From Rhizoclosmatium globosum (taxonomy: Eukaryota; Chytridiomycota; Chytridiomycetes; Chytridiales; Chytriomycetaceae): 64,000 nucleotides of DNA. Below are positions 11,901 to 21,778 of this stretch, piece by piece. The stretch's first letter is position 1. Each line of letters opens with the position of its first letter. The position numbers and the translations under genes are program-made. The notes beneath the pieces are model-generated. The model was not told the DNA's origin. It saw only the letters and a list, made by a program, of their open reading frames with translations, and did no database searches. The stretch covers positions 1 to 64,000 of the forward strand of contig MCGO01000172.1 of NCBI GenBank assembly GCA_002104985.1, written 5' to 3'.

Positions 11901-12343
11901 ACCTCACGATCATATAGCTCGCGAAGAGGACGCGGCCATGGATGGAGACACGCGGCAACAGCACCACCAGCAACAACAGCTTTATCAGAAGCGAGAGGAA
12001 CGCGATCCAGGAGACCCATGGTAAAAACATGAAAGCCGCGCTTGAACATATCTAGAGTATGAACGACGGAGCATTCACCGACCGCAACATCAGTGACGGC
12101 CCCAAACGAGGAATCACTAGTGTCAGAATCCATCTTCTTCTTTGACTCGCCCGATTTCGGCTTGAAGTCAATCCGCTTCAAGATTGGATGGACGGCTTCT
12201 CTTTGATCCAAATCGCGGCGAGTAAAAGCGGACTGTGATGAGATGGATATGGCTGAGTCATCAAAATGAAAAATGCGATCAACACAAACACACCTTTGCC
12301 AAACCAGACTCGAGATCAAAGACCGAGAATCCTGGCATGACAT
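8902..12343 (-). CDS. nucleotidyltransferase-like / acidic linker / SDR fusion protein
   Basis: Exons 12343-11604, 11548-11256 and 11201-8902 join in phase to 1110 residues from the ATG at MSCQDSRS. The N-terminal third has CGSNSPYAGSDVDVFF, which matches the pol-beta nucleotidyltransferase signature hG[GS]...DhDh. It is followed by FDLDCVTVYYDG, of a type seen in large ankyrin/NTase-like proteins of amoebae and giant viruses. Two CxxC pairs flank a linker of about 100 residues that is almost entirely Asp/Glu/Asn. The C-terminal half is a long short-chain dehydrogenase (TGGRIKIG cofactor loop, NAAQ, NVSS). The Tyr of the classical YxxxK is Thr here (TNMAK). Substrate unknown. Whether this is one polypeptide rests on the uninterrupted 2.3-kb last exon. 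Confidence 0.8.
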
Positions 12344-12590
12344 CTTGAGTCTGGGCAAAAGGGGAAGCAAAGTCGCGAACAAGTGAGCGCTGGGCTCTGA
12401 GCAGAGCCTGGTGGAGGGTGTCGGAGTTTCTGAGGTGGCGGGCGAGTACTTTGAAGCGTTGGTGTGGCTTTGGAGGTGGATTGGCGGCGAGGAGAAGCTC
12501 GGGCAGAGCGAGAAGATCTGTTTTGGCGTCCTTTGAATTGTCTGTTTTGGTTTGGTTTGGTTTGTTTGTGCCACGTCAGCCAATTAAATA

Positions 12591-13023
12591 CTAAACCAAC
12601 CAAAACGCACCAAAGAAAACAAGGCGAACAAGGCCGCAAATCGCAACGCCAACGTGGCCAAGCAGCGCAGCCATCGCAGCATCCGAACTTCCAAGCGCCC
12701 TGACCCGAAGACTCTCGGCAAGACGAACAACCTTCGACTCGTCGGCCGCCTCGTTCAACAAAGGCGGTGAAGAGAATCCACTGCGGGAAAGCGCAAGACC
12801 CGCGGCACTGTTGCAAATTCATTCTTAGGGTTAGGTCTAACTCATTCATCTACGGATAAGGGTTCAATCACCTGCGAGCCTCAGTATCCACGGCCGCTGC
12901 AATATCCTCCGCCTCGGATCCGTGCGTGTCAAACTTCATTCCTTCATACCCTTCCGTCTCAGTGCGGAATGGGTGACTGGCGTCCAACTTGTCAAATGGA
13001 AATTCGAATCTTGACGTGGCCAT
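12591..13023 (-). CDS. small unknown protein, two exons, hydrophobic C-terminus
   Basis: Exon 13023-12872 starts at ATG (MATSRFEFPFDKLDASHPF) and ends CGCAG|GTGATT. The intron runs to TTGCAACAG, and exon 12807-12591 keeps phase to TAG, giving 122 residues. The second exon's frame is clean while the longer overlapping ORF in another frame is Cys/Trp/Arg-rich and artificial. The protein has an acidic N-terminal half and ends in one hydrophobic segment of about 25 residues, so a tail-anchored membrane protein is possible. Not recognised. It is divergent from the plus-strand gene starting at 13144 (120 bp between starts). The intron holds CTAACCCTAA, a likely branch-site region. Confidence 0.65.
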
Positions 13024-13143
13024 TTTGGATGACTTTCTCATGCATTAAAATCACAATAAATCCATGTTTTACTCTTTTTGACTCATGTTTCCTCGCAGCG
13101 CCCTTTTGTTCCGCACTTTTCTAAAAATAATAACTTCCGAAAA

Positions 13144-13982
13144 ATGACCCCCGAGATTCACGATCCCATTATTTCCAGAATGATGGAGCAACGAGTCAAA
13201 ATGACGGATGTTGATGCCGCCGCCGAGCAAGAACGTCGCAATCGGATGTACGTGATGCTGAGGTCCAGTATTCTTTACCCCTCGCTTCGTTACGTAACTT
13301 ATACGCCTCATTGCCTGCCTACAGATGGTCTGGCAAATACAAGCAGTTACAAGTCCAGGAAGCTAATGCCAAATGGGAACAGGATTCCGTTGATAATGAG
13401 CTTTCTCAAGAAACACTGATTTCAAACTCTGCGGTCAATGTCGTTTCAGAAACCAATTTGCCAATATCCAGACCTGACTCAAATTGCATAAAAACGGCTT
13501 CAGTCACTTCGATCGATTCTACGGACCAGTTGAACACTGATGTCGACCCGTTTGCTGACTTCATCACTTCTGCGTCATTGGCAGCGCCTCGCGTTTCAGA
13601 CACCTTCAATATACCAACAACTCAAAAGCGTGTCGGAAAACCAGACGTCCAAGAGGGTCAATGTGACTCTCACTTGATGCCATCGCTTGTTTCGTCAAAG
13701 CCTTTTCCAAACATATCTCCACAGTCCTCACTTCCACCTGAACCACGACCGATAATACCAAAACGAAACTCACCTCAAAAGATTTCATCGTCGTGCCGAA
13801 TTATTATGAAGGCATCGTGTCTTCGAAGTGATCGCACATACCACAAACAATTACGCGTTACGTTTTCAACAGAACAACCCCTCGTTATACCTAATTCAAT
13901 GAAAGCCATGCGATACAACTTGGGGTCCGATGAAAACGACGTAGAGACTGCGGAATCTACCCAACCACCACTTTTCTTTTGA
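13144..13982 (+). CDS. unknown protein A with RVTF motif (tandem paralogue)
   Basis: Exons 13144-13262 and 13325-13982 join in phase to 258 residues. The splice point falls inside a segment conserved with the next gene (RMYVMLR|WSGKYKQLQ here, RMFVMLR|WSKKYQQLQ there), which fixes the otherwise weak donor AG|GTCCAG. The N-terminal 50 residues (MTDV, RRNRM, KYKQLQ, KW) and a C-terminal block (KASCL...LRVTF) are conserved between the two; the middle is Ser/Pro-rich and divergent. LRVTF fits the RVxF motif that docks protein phosphatase 1. Function otherwise unknown; a PP1 regulatory role is inference only. Confidence 0.8.
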
Positions 13983-14338
13983 GGTCTCCTTTGTTTTACA
14001 TTTCACAAATACTCGTTCTTTTCATTTTATGGTTTATGGTACTTCTATAGGATTTAAGGGATTATACAATTGATATTGTTGTAATATATTATGTACCAAA
14101 CGACTGCAAAACTTGCCAAGTATAATGTATTCAACCCTAGGGATATCTGTGCACTAGCTTTTCCTTCTAAAATTTTTATATATATGGTTTACAATGCTTA
14201 CATAAAAGTTCAGCAAACCAGAGTCTAGGTCGCCTCTTTTTTCCGAAAACTCAACGCCTCGTCTCACAGCGCCCAAAGTTTCGAAACCAAAAGTTCCATA
14301 GAAGCTCTAAAAAAAGCAAAAAAACTACGACGCAACTA
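13983..14338. other. intergenic, promoter of paralogue B
   Basis: AT-rich 3' flank followed by the upstream region of the second paralogue. No ORF or repeat of note. Confidence 0.5.
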
Positions 14339-14982
14339 ATGGACGATCATATCATCGCCAAAATGCTCGAAGAACGAACCATCATGACTGACGTCTGTCC
14401 CTCGGCGGAAATGGTTCGACGCGAGCGGATGTTTGTCATGTTAAGGTGACCATCTTGGTATCCCCCGCTCTCTCTCTCTTAAAATTTTTACAACGTTTCT
14501 TACAAATCAGGTGGTCAAAGAAATATCAGCAGTTACAAGCCGAAGACGCCAATTACAAGTGGCAGTGTAATATCGGCGATGACTTGACCGAAATGGATCA
14601 ATCCTTCCAGATGGAGACCGATCCATCAAACTTCTCCCATGTTTCAGATCGTGGTATTCCACCAATCAGCATTTCACCAAAAATCAAAGACAACATTGAA
14701 AAGCCAGCGACTGATGAAGAATACGACTCGGATGCGTCAACACTTGGAGACTCTGAGTCAAACAACCAAAACGTGTGCCCCAGTTGTTCTGTCCATCTTC
14801 GCGCATCGTGCCTCAAAATGCCATATTCAGCAAGAAAAAATCTACGTGTATCGTTTGCAGATCGAGAAATAGTATATACTGGGAAAGAGTCTCGGTATTT
14901 GTTTCTTGAAAGGTGCCAAGATTCCGTTCCAAGCTCTACAGAGAGACTTTTGTCGTCTATGTGGACGGCGTTTGGTATTTAA
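14339..14982 (+). CDS. unknown protein B with RVSFAD motif (tandem paralogue)
   Basis: Exons 14339-14445 and 14511-14982 give 192 residues. It shares intron position and phase with the gene at 13144, so the two arose by tandem duplication. The C-terminal block reads CPSCSVHLRASCL...KNLRVSFADREI. RVSFAD is the form of the RVxF PP1-docking motif found in glycogen-targeting PP1 subunits, though I see no carbohydrate-binding module. The middle is acidic and Ser-rich. Role unknown. Confidence 0.8.
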
Positions 14983-15090
14983 CGTTAATAACTTTTCCTC
15001 TTTACACTGTCACTGGTGCATGAACACGCATCAGTCTGAGATAAAGCCAAGAAACATGGCTATTTATTAAAGATTTTGATCTTGAATCTG

Positions 15091-17623
15091 TTACAAGCCC
15101 CCCATTTTGAATCCGTCATCTTCATCCCTTTTGTCCAATGCAGCATCTACCAATGCCATACTATACAGCGTTGTAAAGTTCTCCAAAATAGTCCGAGATC
15201 GAAACTCAAGAACAAAATTTTCGTTTCCAGATGTTATCTCAAGTAAATTTCCAGCATGAGAAGCACTGCTTCCATCATCCGTGGTACTTCCTTGAGCACT
15301 TGTAACGGGTTTGAGCTTAATATTCCGTATTTTCAGGTAAAGATGATAGGATTCCGTCAAGATAAACATTGAGCCCAAGTCGTCGATAACCATCAACGTA
15401 GCTGAAGCCCACAGGCTTATCCGTTTACGCTTAAATCCGACTTGGAAAATATGTGTTGTGACTTTGGTTTGTGGTTGTGCACCAATCACTGCTGAATCAT
15501 CCCATCCCTCGCTTGAGTTCACTCTCGACCGCGTTGTAGTCGCCTGGCTCATAAACCTTGGCCTTATGCCTCCTGCCTCACTAATAGTTCGCGGCAAACC
15601 CTCAAAAACCTTTTGAAGAGGACCAATAAACAAAATCAACGGCGTTCCAGTGCATATCAGCCATATCGTCAAATCAATTGCGAGACGATGCATGATTTGC
15701 GAGTTGAGTGTATCTGCTGAAATACCGAATGCAACCGCTGCAAAGAGAAATAAGAAAAGAGAGCTCAGGTACACAACGGCCGCAATGACTCGAGACTCGT
15801 TAAATCTTTTGGCTGTATTTCTACAAAGATAGCTTATGACCAGACAAGAGATTAATATTGCCATATTTAAAGCGAGGAACGTTGCTGCCAGCACTATTCC
15901 GAATCCTCCAACGTCCGTGATACCACAGTAGTAGGTAGATACATTATAGTCTGAAAACCGTGCTGGAACAGGTGCGATCTTTAGGCCTGCTACAATGCAA
16001 CCTGCCAAAAAAGCGTTGAAAACAGCTAGTATGGACGCCACAACAAAAAGGAGTGAATCTTTCAGGTATCCAGAACGCGCCATTTTCTTGTAGCGAAATA
16101 CTATATATAGTCTGAGAGACTTGAGTAATAACATTCTAACAAAAAAAAAAAAAGTTAAGATGACACTGAATTCTTACCCAAATATTGCACCAAAGGCAAA
16201 CGCAGGAACTACTGTGATTAAAGCACAACTGTACTTTGTCGCTGAAGCTGCCTGAAATAAGATAGATAAATTTCCAGCAAAACAACCAAACGTAATAAAT
16301 AAGCAACAATTGGGTGCAATGTTTTTGATGCTATCTTGCCCTCGATTCGCTGCTATTGTCAAACAAACTAGTCCTCCGATTCCAAAAAGTGAGTATTCTA
16401 CTATGGAAGGCCAGTCGCGTCGAAATAAGGCGGTAGGCTCGCGACAATCACTAAAAAGATAATTTTCGTATCCAAAGTCACAGATACAGGTTACAGAAGC
16501 TTCTTGGAACGGAAGTGAATGCGCACATTGTCCATGAACACATGGATTCTTAAACGTCCAAGCTTCTGACAAAGTTGGATCACAAATTGAGCGTCCAAAT
16601 AAACGCCCTTTATCTTGAAACTGCACATTTGATAGGAAACTCAAAGTCTTGTTTCCAAGCGCCGTGTTGAACAATGGAATAAAGAGGGTTTCAGTCGCAT
16701 ATGTTGGATTGATCAAAAACCACCATAAAAACTTTAGGGTATGTACAGCCGTAGTATAGTCCGCTGAAATATTTGACGGGTTTATCAAATAGTTTACTAC
16801 AATCGTCAAGGGATATGCTTCTTTGATAGGAACGTCGATTGCGACGGCGAAGTCAGTGTAAGGATTCAAAGAATTTGCAGATTCAAAATCGATGGAGTTG
16901 ATTGAATTCGAAAGTGTCTCCGTTGTACAGGGGATAAAGTCTCCATTTATGTGTTGTATGCTCGCCATATCCGCGTTCTGTGCTAATGCATCAATTGGAC
17001 TTAAATATGTGATAGTATACGGGTAATTTCCAACAATAACACCAGATTGTTGACTTGTATCAACCATTACAGAGTTGTTTTCAGCTATTTTGAAAGTATC
17101 GCTTTCATATGGTGACATTGCAAATCCCGTCGATCTATCCATAAGGGACAAAGCCTTCTTGAAGAGAATCGTACTACCAGACATGTCGTATCGTTTTATA
17201 ACCATGATTGGTTGATGAACTTGCGCCAGTGTTGGATTGTCAACAACAAGGCCTGGATCATCCCAGCTGTGAATCGTCCCATCAAATATTCGTGGAAGAA
17301 CTTTTCGTGACAGAAGCAACTCAGTTAAGCCAGGAAGATTGAACGCGACGGCTAAACCACCTCCCAGCGCCTAACCCAGAATGTTTCATGCTAACATTTA
17401 GGACGCTCCCTCCCCATTGATATGCTCCTGTATATACAAAGGGTTCTCCAACATCACTCGCAGGAGTTGTATAGGAGAACTTATCCTCTGGATAGATATA
17501 TGTTGAAAAGTTAAGTGCGGCGGCTTGAAACGCAGTTGCAGGAAAGCTGGAGCCGCCACCCACCACCGTTACTCCAGGCATACTTTTTTTGAGGTTAAGG
17601 TTACTAAAGGAAAAAAAAAGCAT
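15091..17623 (-). CDS. class C-like 7TM receptor with PstS-like and EGF-like ectodomain
   Basis: Last exon 16135-15091 and middle exon up to 16178 join cleanly (GTAAGA...GTTAG). The N-terminal region has TVVGGGSSFPA, then NLPGL, FDGTIHSWDDPGL, NPTL and DMSGSTILFKK, in the order found in PstS-type phosphate-binding proteins; SGST corresponds to the phosphate-binding loop. An EGF-like module follows (NPCVHGQCAH...CICDFGY). Seven hydrophobic spans come next with FGMLLLKSLRLYIVF, the TM3 pattern of GABA-B-like receptors, then a cytoplasmic tail of about 150 residues. Between 17438 and 17370 the frame changes. A 67-nt GTATAT...GTTAG intron or a one-base indel in a G-rich stretch would both fix it; with the intron the total is 807 residues. 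No clear signal peptide is visible at Met17623. Confidence 0.75.
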
Positions 17624-17700
17624 CGTATTTTTATAAGTTGGTTGCAACAGCGAGTAAAACAATCTTGAACGATTCAACAGTATTTTGGCAAAGAGTGTTT

Positions 17701-19296
17701 TCAAGAGTGACCCATTATTGGCTTTGGCAAATACGGCTCCTCCAGATATTCAACTTCTTCCTTCGTCAAAACAAATCGCGATGCCTGCACAAGTTCATCC
17801 AAATAGCTGGTTGGAAATTTAAGTACAAAAGAAACTTAAAAGAGAAGTACTCAACTGTGCCTTCGTGACACCAGCAATAACAGCCCCGACACCTTTTCCA
17901 GCACCCTTTCCATCTCTTCCACCACCGAGCAACCACGCCAACGCAACAACGGCATTCCCAACACCACGTTTACCCGCCAACTGCTTGACACGATCCAAAA
18001 TCATGGAGTCCTCTTCACTTTCCTTCGGAAACCACCGCTTCAATGCAGCATCTGTCGAACTTCTCAAAGTCGGTGCACCTTCACCTCCGGAAGCGAGGAG
18101 TCCACGAGCGAGTGGGGACCACGGGAGGATCGCGATTCCTTCGTCATTGCAGTACTTGATCATCTCGCGCTCTTCTTCACGGTACAATAGATTATAACTT
18201 TTTAATGATGTTCATGAGCACATGAAGATATTGTACTCTGACACTTACAAGTTTTGCATTGTGGAAAACTTTGTCCAGCCACGTTTTTCGGCAATGTGGT
18301 TCATTTTAGCGAATTGCCTACGCGTTGACATAATAAACATTATTCGATGGGATTTACTTGGAGTTAACATACCAGCAGTACATACTACTTGCTCCAATGT
18401 AACGCACTTTTCCCATGCGAACAAGATCGTTCAAAGCCTCCATCGTCTCTTCAATTTCAGTCTGTGTATTTAGGTTAACTTTCTGTAGATATCCAGTTTG
18501 TGTTGGTACATTGTAATCAAACCGATGAATCTGGTACAAATCAATGTATGAAACACCGAGTCTCTTCAAGCTAGCGTCTACGGCTTCAAACAAGTGCTTT
18601 CTGCTGAGTCCTGGCTGAAATTATAAGATTTAACTCTAACTCATCATAAATACTGACCAGAACGGTTAATCAAACTAGGATCATCTTCTCCGCGAGCGAG
18701 AGTGTTGACACCAATATCTTCGCTGACAGGAAAGTACACTTTGGTGGCGATGACAACTTGGTCTCTCGGGATATTGTATCGTCTCAAAGCTTCTCCAAGA
18801 ATAAGTTCGGATTGACCGTTAGAGTACGCGTCAGCAGTGTCTAAGAGGTATGGCACAGTTAAGGAATACGTCGCTGTCTTTATTATGGCTTCCACTGGGG
18901 CACATACCGAAAAAGTTGATTCCAAGATCGTACGCGCGTTTAATGATTGGAAGAGACTCATCTTTGTCAAGAACCTACAAACAGATATGTAAGACGCAAA
19001 AATAGTTTAGGAGAGTAGGGTGGCGCTATTGAGGGCGAGGGTTGTATTCTTCCAGATAATCTAACTCCATCGTATTTGTCTACACTCATCAACCTTAATC
19101 AAATCTTCCCTCAGTTTGTAGTTGCGATCGTTACAATGCCCAGCGAATACCATCTATTAGTACGTACCCATTTCTGCCACTTTGTAGATCCAAAAGACAT
19201 ACAGCCCAGACACAGACGCGATACTTTCAACCCGGTCTTTCCGAGACGAGTGTACTCGACCATATCAGGTGGGAAATCCTGCGATGCTGCAGCCAT
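17701..19296 (-). CDS. aldo-keto reductase, seven exons
   Basis: Exons 19296-19168, 18974-18908, 18840-18658, 18610-18373, 18317-18249, 18197-17856 and 17806-17701 all join in phase to 377 residues. The family tetrad is present: Asp and Tyr in DTADAYSNG, Lys in VIATKVYF, His in YQIHRFD. The [13 protein letters not shown] segment and C-terminal LEEPYLPK are typical of fungal YajO-type NADPH-dependent reductases. Likely cytosolic carbonyl reduction; natural substrate unknown. It ends only about 80 bp before the receptor gene and shares a 65-bp upstream region with DET1. Confidence 0.92.
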
Positions 19297-19361
19297 TATT
19301 TAAGCGTTGGTTTTTTGTTGAAATTGTCAGTTTGAAAAAGCAGAGAAAAGAAAGGAAGAAA
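19297..19361. promoter_or_regulatory. 65-bp divergent promoter, aldo-keto reductase / DET1
   Basis: The two start codons (19296 minus, 19362 plus) are 65 bp apart, so both genes must share this region or use sequence inside each other's first exons. Confidence 0.7.
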
Positions 19362-21602
19362 ATGTACGCGGCACTTCGACGGCGTGAGACATTTGCATCA
19401 AACCACGGATGTGTGTACCGGTCAATGCGGAAGAATGCGGCAAGAGTTTCTCTGGGTGAGAGTGCTAACCCTAAGTGTCGTGGTGGAGTGTGCTGAGAGA
19501 CATCGCAGACAAGGTGGATCGCTGCATTGCCCTTCCGTCGGCCGTCTCGCACGTACTCGGCTTCACTTTGGACGGGACACTGTTGCTCTGTCTGGGCCAG
19601 GTAGAGTGCGCCAACCCTAACCCTACCGCCAACTCCCTCCGAAGCATTAACGCCATCACAATCCAACCAGACGGCCATGTCCATTCTCGCATTCCACTAC
19701 GACCCGCACAAACCACTCTTTCAACGACCCGCCTTCGAAACGCACTTTCAAAAGCACCTCGCACGTGACTTTTGTATTGTAACTCCGAACAACAAGTTCC
19801 TCATCGTCGCTTCAGCAACTTCGTCTTCTTCCACGTCGGCTGTCAATAATACCATGACTTATCCACATGCTCTGACTTCTCTTCGTTCTCTCGATGACAT
19901 TTCCCTCTTTCTTCTGTGTGCTCGTACAGGGACTGTTCTGGATAAACTCGTGTTCCCCGCGGACCACATTCTCCTTGCTCATGCGGCCGGTGTTCAGATT
20001 TATGGCGATTTTATGGCGGTCACTTCAGTAAAATATCAGACCGTTCATTTGTATCATCTTCAGGTGAGTACAATGTGAAATGTGATTGAATGAAAGAATC
20101 TACAAAGGAATATTGGCTCTCTGTGTAGTTATTGGACTGGCTAATACTAGTTTTAGGATTCGGGACGATTTGTGAAGCTACACGAAATCGGCTGGCTAAA
20201 CTACGACGATGATCAATTCCACCTCGACAAACAAGCCACTGCTGCTGCTGCATACGCGCAAGAGAAAGTTCCAATCATCTCTTCTGCATCGACTTCGTCA
20301 TCTTTCGTCCCTGCTTCTATGTACCGAAATCAGCACCTCTCCCAAAATCAAACTCAAGAGCCAACAACCAATAGCAGTACAATGGCTGGAGGCCCTATTC
20401 GAGGATTGGACCTCCGACGATCTCTTCGTCGCGTTGGTAGAGCAATTCTCTTTCGTACCCCTTCAACCGATGAACCCAACCAACCACTTGAATTAGCGCC
20501 AACGGCTCCTCAGCAACCAATCCCAACAAATGTGAACCCAATTACGTTTGATGCGTATGGATTTGGTGCCGTATATCCTCTTCCAAATCGGCCTCCGCAA
20601 TGGATGGATATGCTGGGACAAAATCCAGGGTATTTAGAAGCCAGGCGTACTCAGCATATACCTCTCAACGGTCCAGACCTATGCGATCCGAAAGTTAGTG
20701 TTTAATTCTATCATAAATCTCATTTAACCCTCACGACAGGCACTTCCTCTAAGTGGACTCAAACAACGAATGCTTGCTTTCCTTTACCGCCAAGCCCTCG
20801 ACACAGGAATCCCCTCCGCCCTCCGCCACTTCCACCTAACATTCGACCAATTCGCAAACCTAGTCCTCTGGCGCCTCCAATTCCTCTCTCCAACAACCCT
20901 CCTCCTAAAACTCGGCGCAATAGAAAACACAGTTGGCAGGAACCAAGAACCCTCCACATCCCAACCCTGCTTCCACCTAATCTACGAAATCCCCACAACA
21001 AAAGTCCTCGCCGTATTCGACAACGCATCCCAAGAACTCCTCGAACTCTTCCAGTCATACCCACAGTTCAGACATACCCCGGAAACACGGTACCTCTCTA
21101 CCCCAGCAACAAACCTACACGCCCGGGAATACGTCAAAAAACAGCTCTACTCAGTTCGAAAAGCCAAAAACGGGGGTGTATCGCAATCCGTGAAACGAGT
21201 CCTCGCGTCACTCCCCATCAACCCGCATTTATACATACACAGTCCATGGCTCGACCAGCACGTGTTTCATTACGACGAAAGCGTGATCAATAATGTGAAT
21301 CGGCCGCGGACGTGGACGTCTGGGGACGTTCCGGTGAAGATTTGGGATAGAGCGACGGGGAGGGTTGTTGTAAGGATTGATCCGAATCCGGCGGTTGCTG
21401 GGACTGCATTTGCGAATGTGTTGGCGCGGTCAAAGTTAGTATATCTTGATTTCTTGGTTTGAGTCTTTGCTTATGAACTATTGGTGGTAGGAAATACGTG
21501 ACATATCACTTTCATCCAACGGACCCGGTCATATTGACCGCAATGACGATTATGGGACAGGGAACGTCACACAACTTGCATTATCGTGAATTGACGGGTT
21601 GA
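19362..21602 (+). CDS. DET1: DET1 homologue
   Basis: Exons 19362-19455, 19500-19600, 19671-20063, 20157-20693, 20740-21434 and 21491-21602 join in phase to 643 residues. Recognisable DET1 segments are LGFTLDGTLLLCL, ARDFCIVTPNNKFLIVAS, HAAGVQIYGDFMAV, HEIGWLNYDDDQ, the LKQRMLAFLYRQA block and a C-terminal YHFHPTDPVILTAM. DET1 is the core of the CDD complex (COP10-DDB1-DET1) that works with CUL4 ubiquitin ligases in the nucleus. A Ser/Thr/Pro-rich insert lies about residues 225-300. The first two exons are the least certain. DET1 is missing from many well-studied fungi, so its presence is informative. Confidence 0.88.
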
Positions 21603-21778
21603 TTGCCTGTTTTCTCTTTTCCATTGAAATTGAATATGGCTGTAGTATTAGTTGTAAAAGTAAATATTCAAATCATTGTTGAGAACATTTGTCAGTCTGA
21701 TTTGTTGATGCTCATATAACAAAGTGATAGACGAATTTACTCTGGACCCAAATACAAGTGATGTAAGAGTGAAAATGA

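Noticed and set aside
12316..12849. 177-codon minus ORF rich in Cys, Trp and Arg
   Set aside because: Overlaps the better supported two-exon gene in another frame, and its composition is artificial.
19460..19640. Interstitial telomere repeat
   Set aside because: Only one or two CCCTAA units, each inside a predicted intron near the branch-site position.
19265..19764. Overlapping ORFs on both strands near the DET1 start
   Set aside because: Explained by DET1 exons 1-3 once two introns are removed; the minus-strand ones have no coding features.
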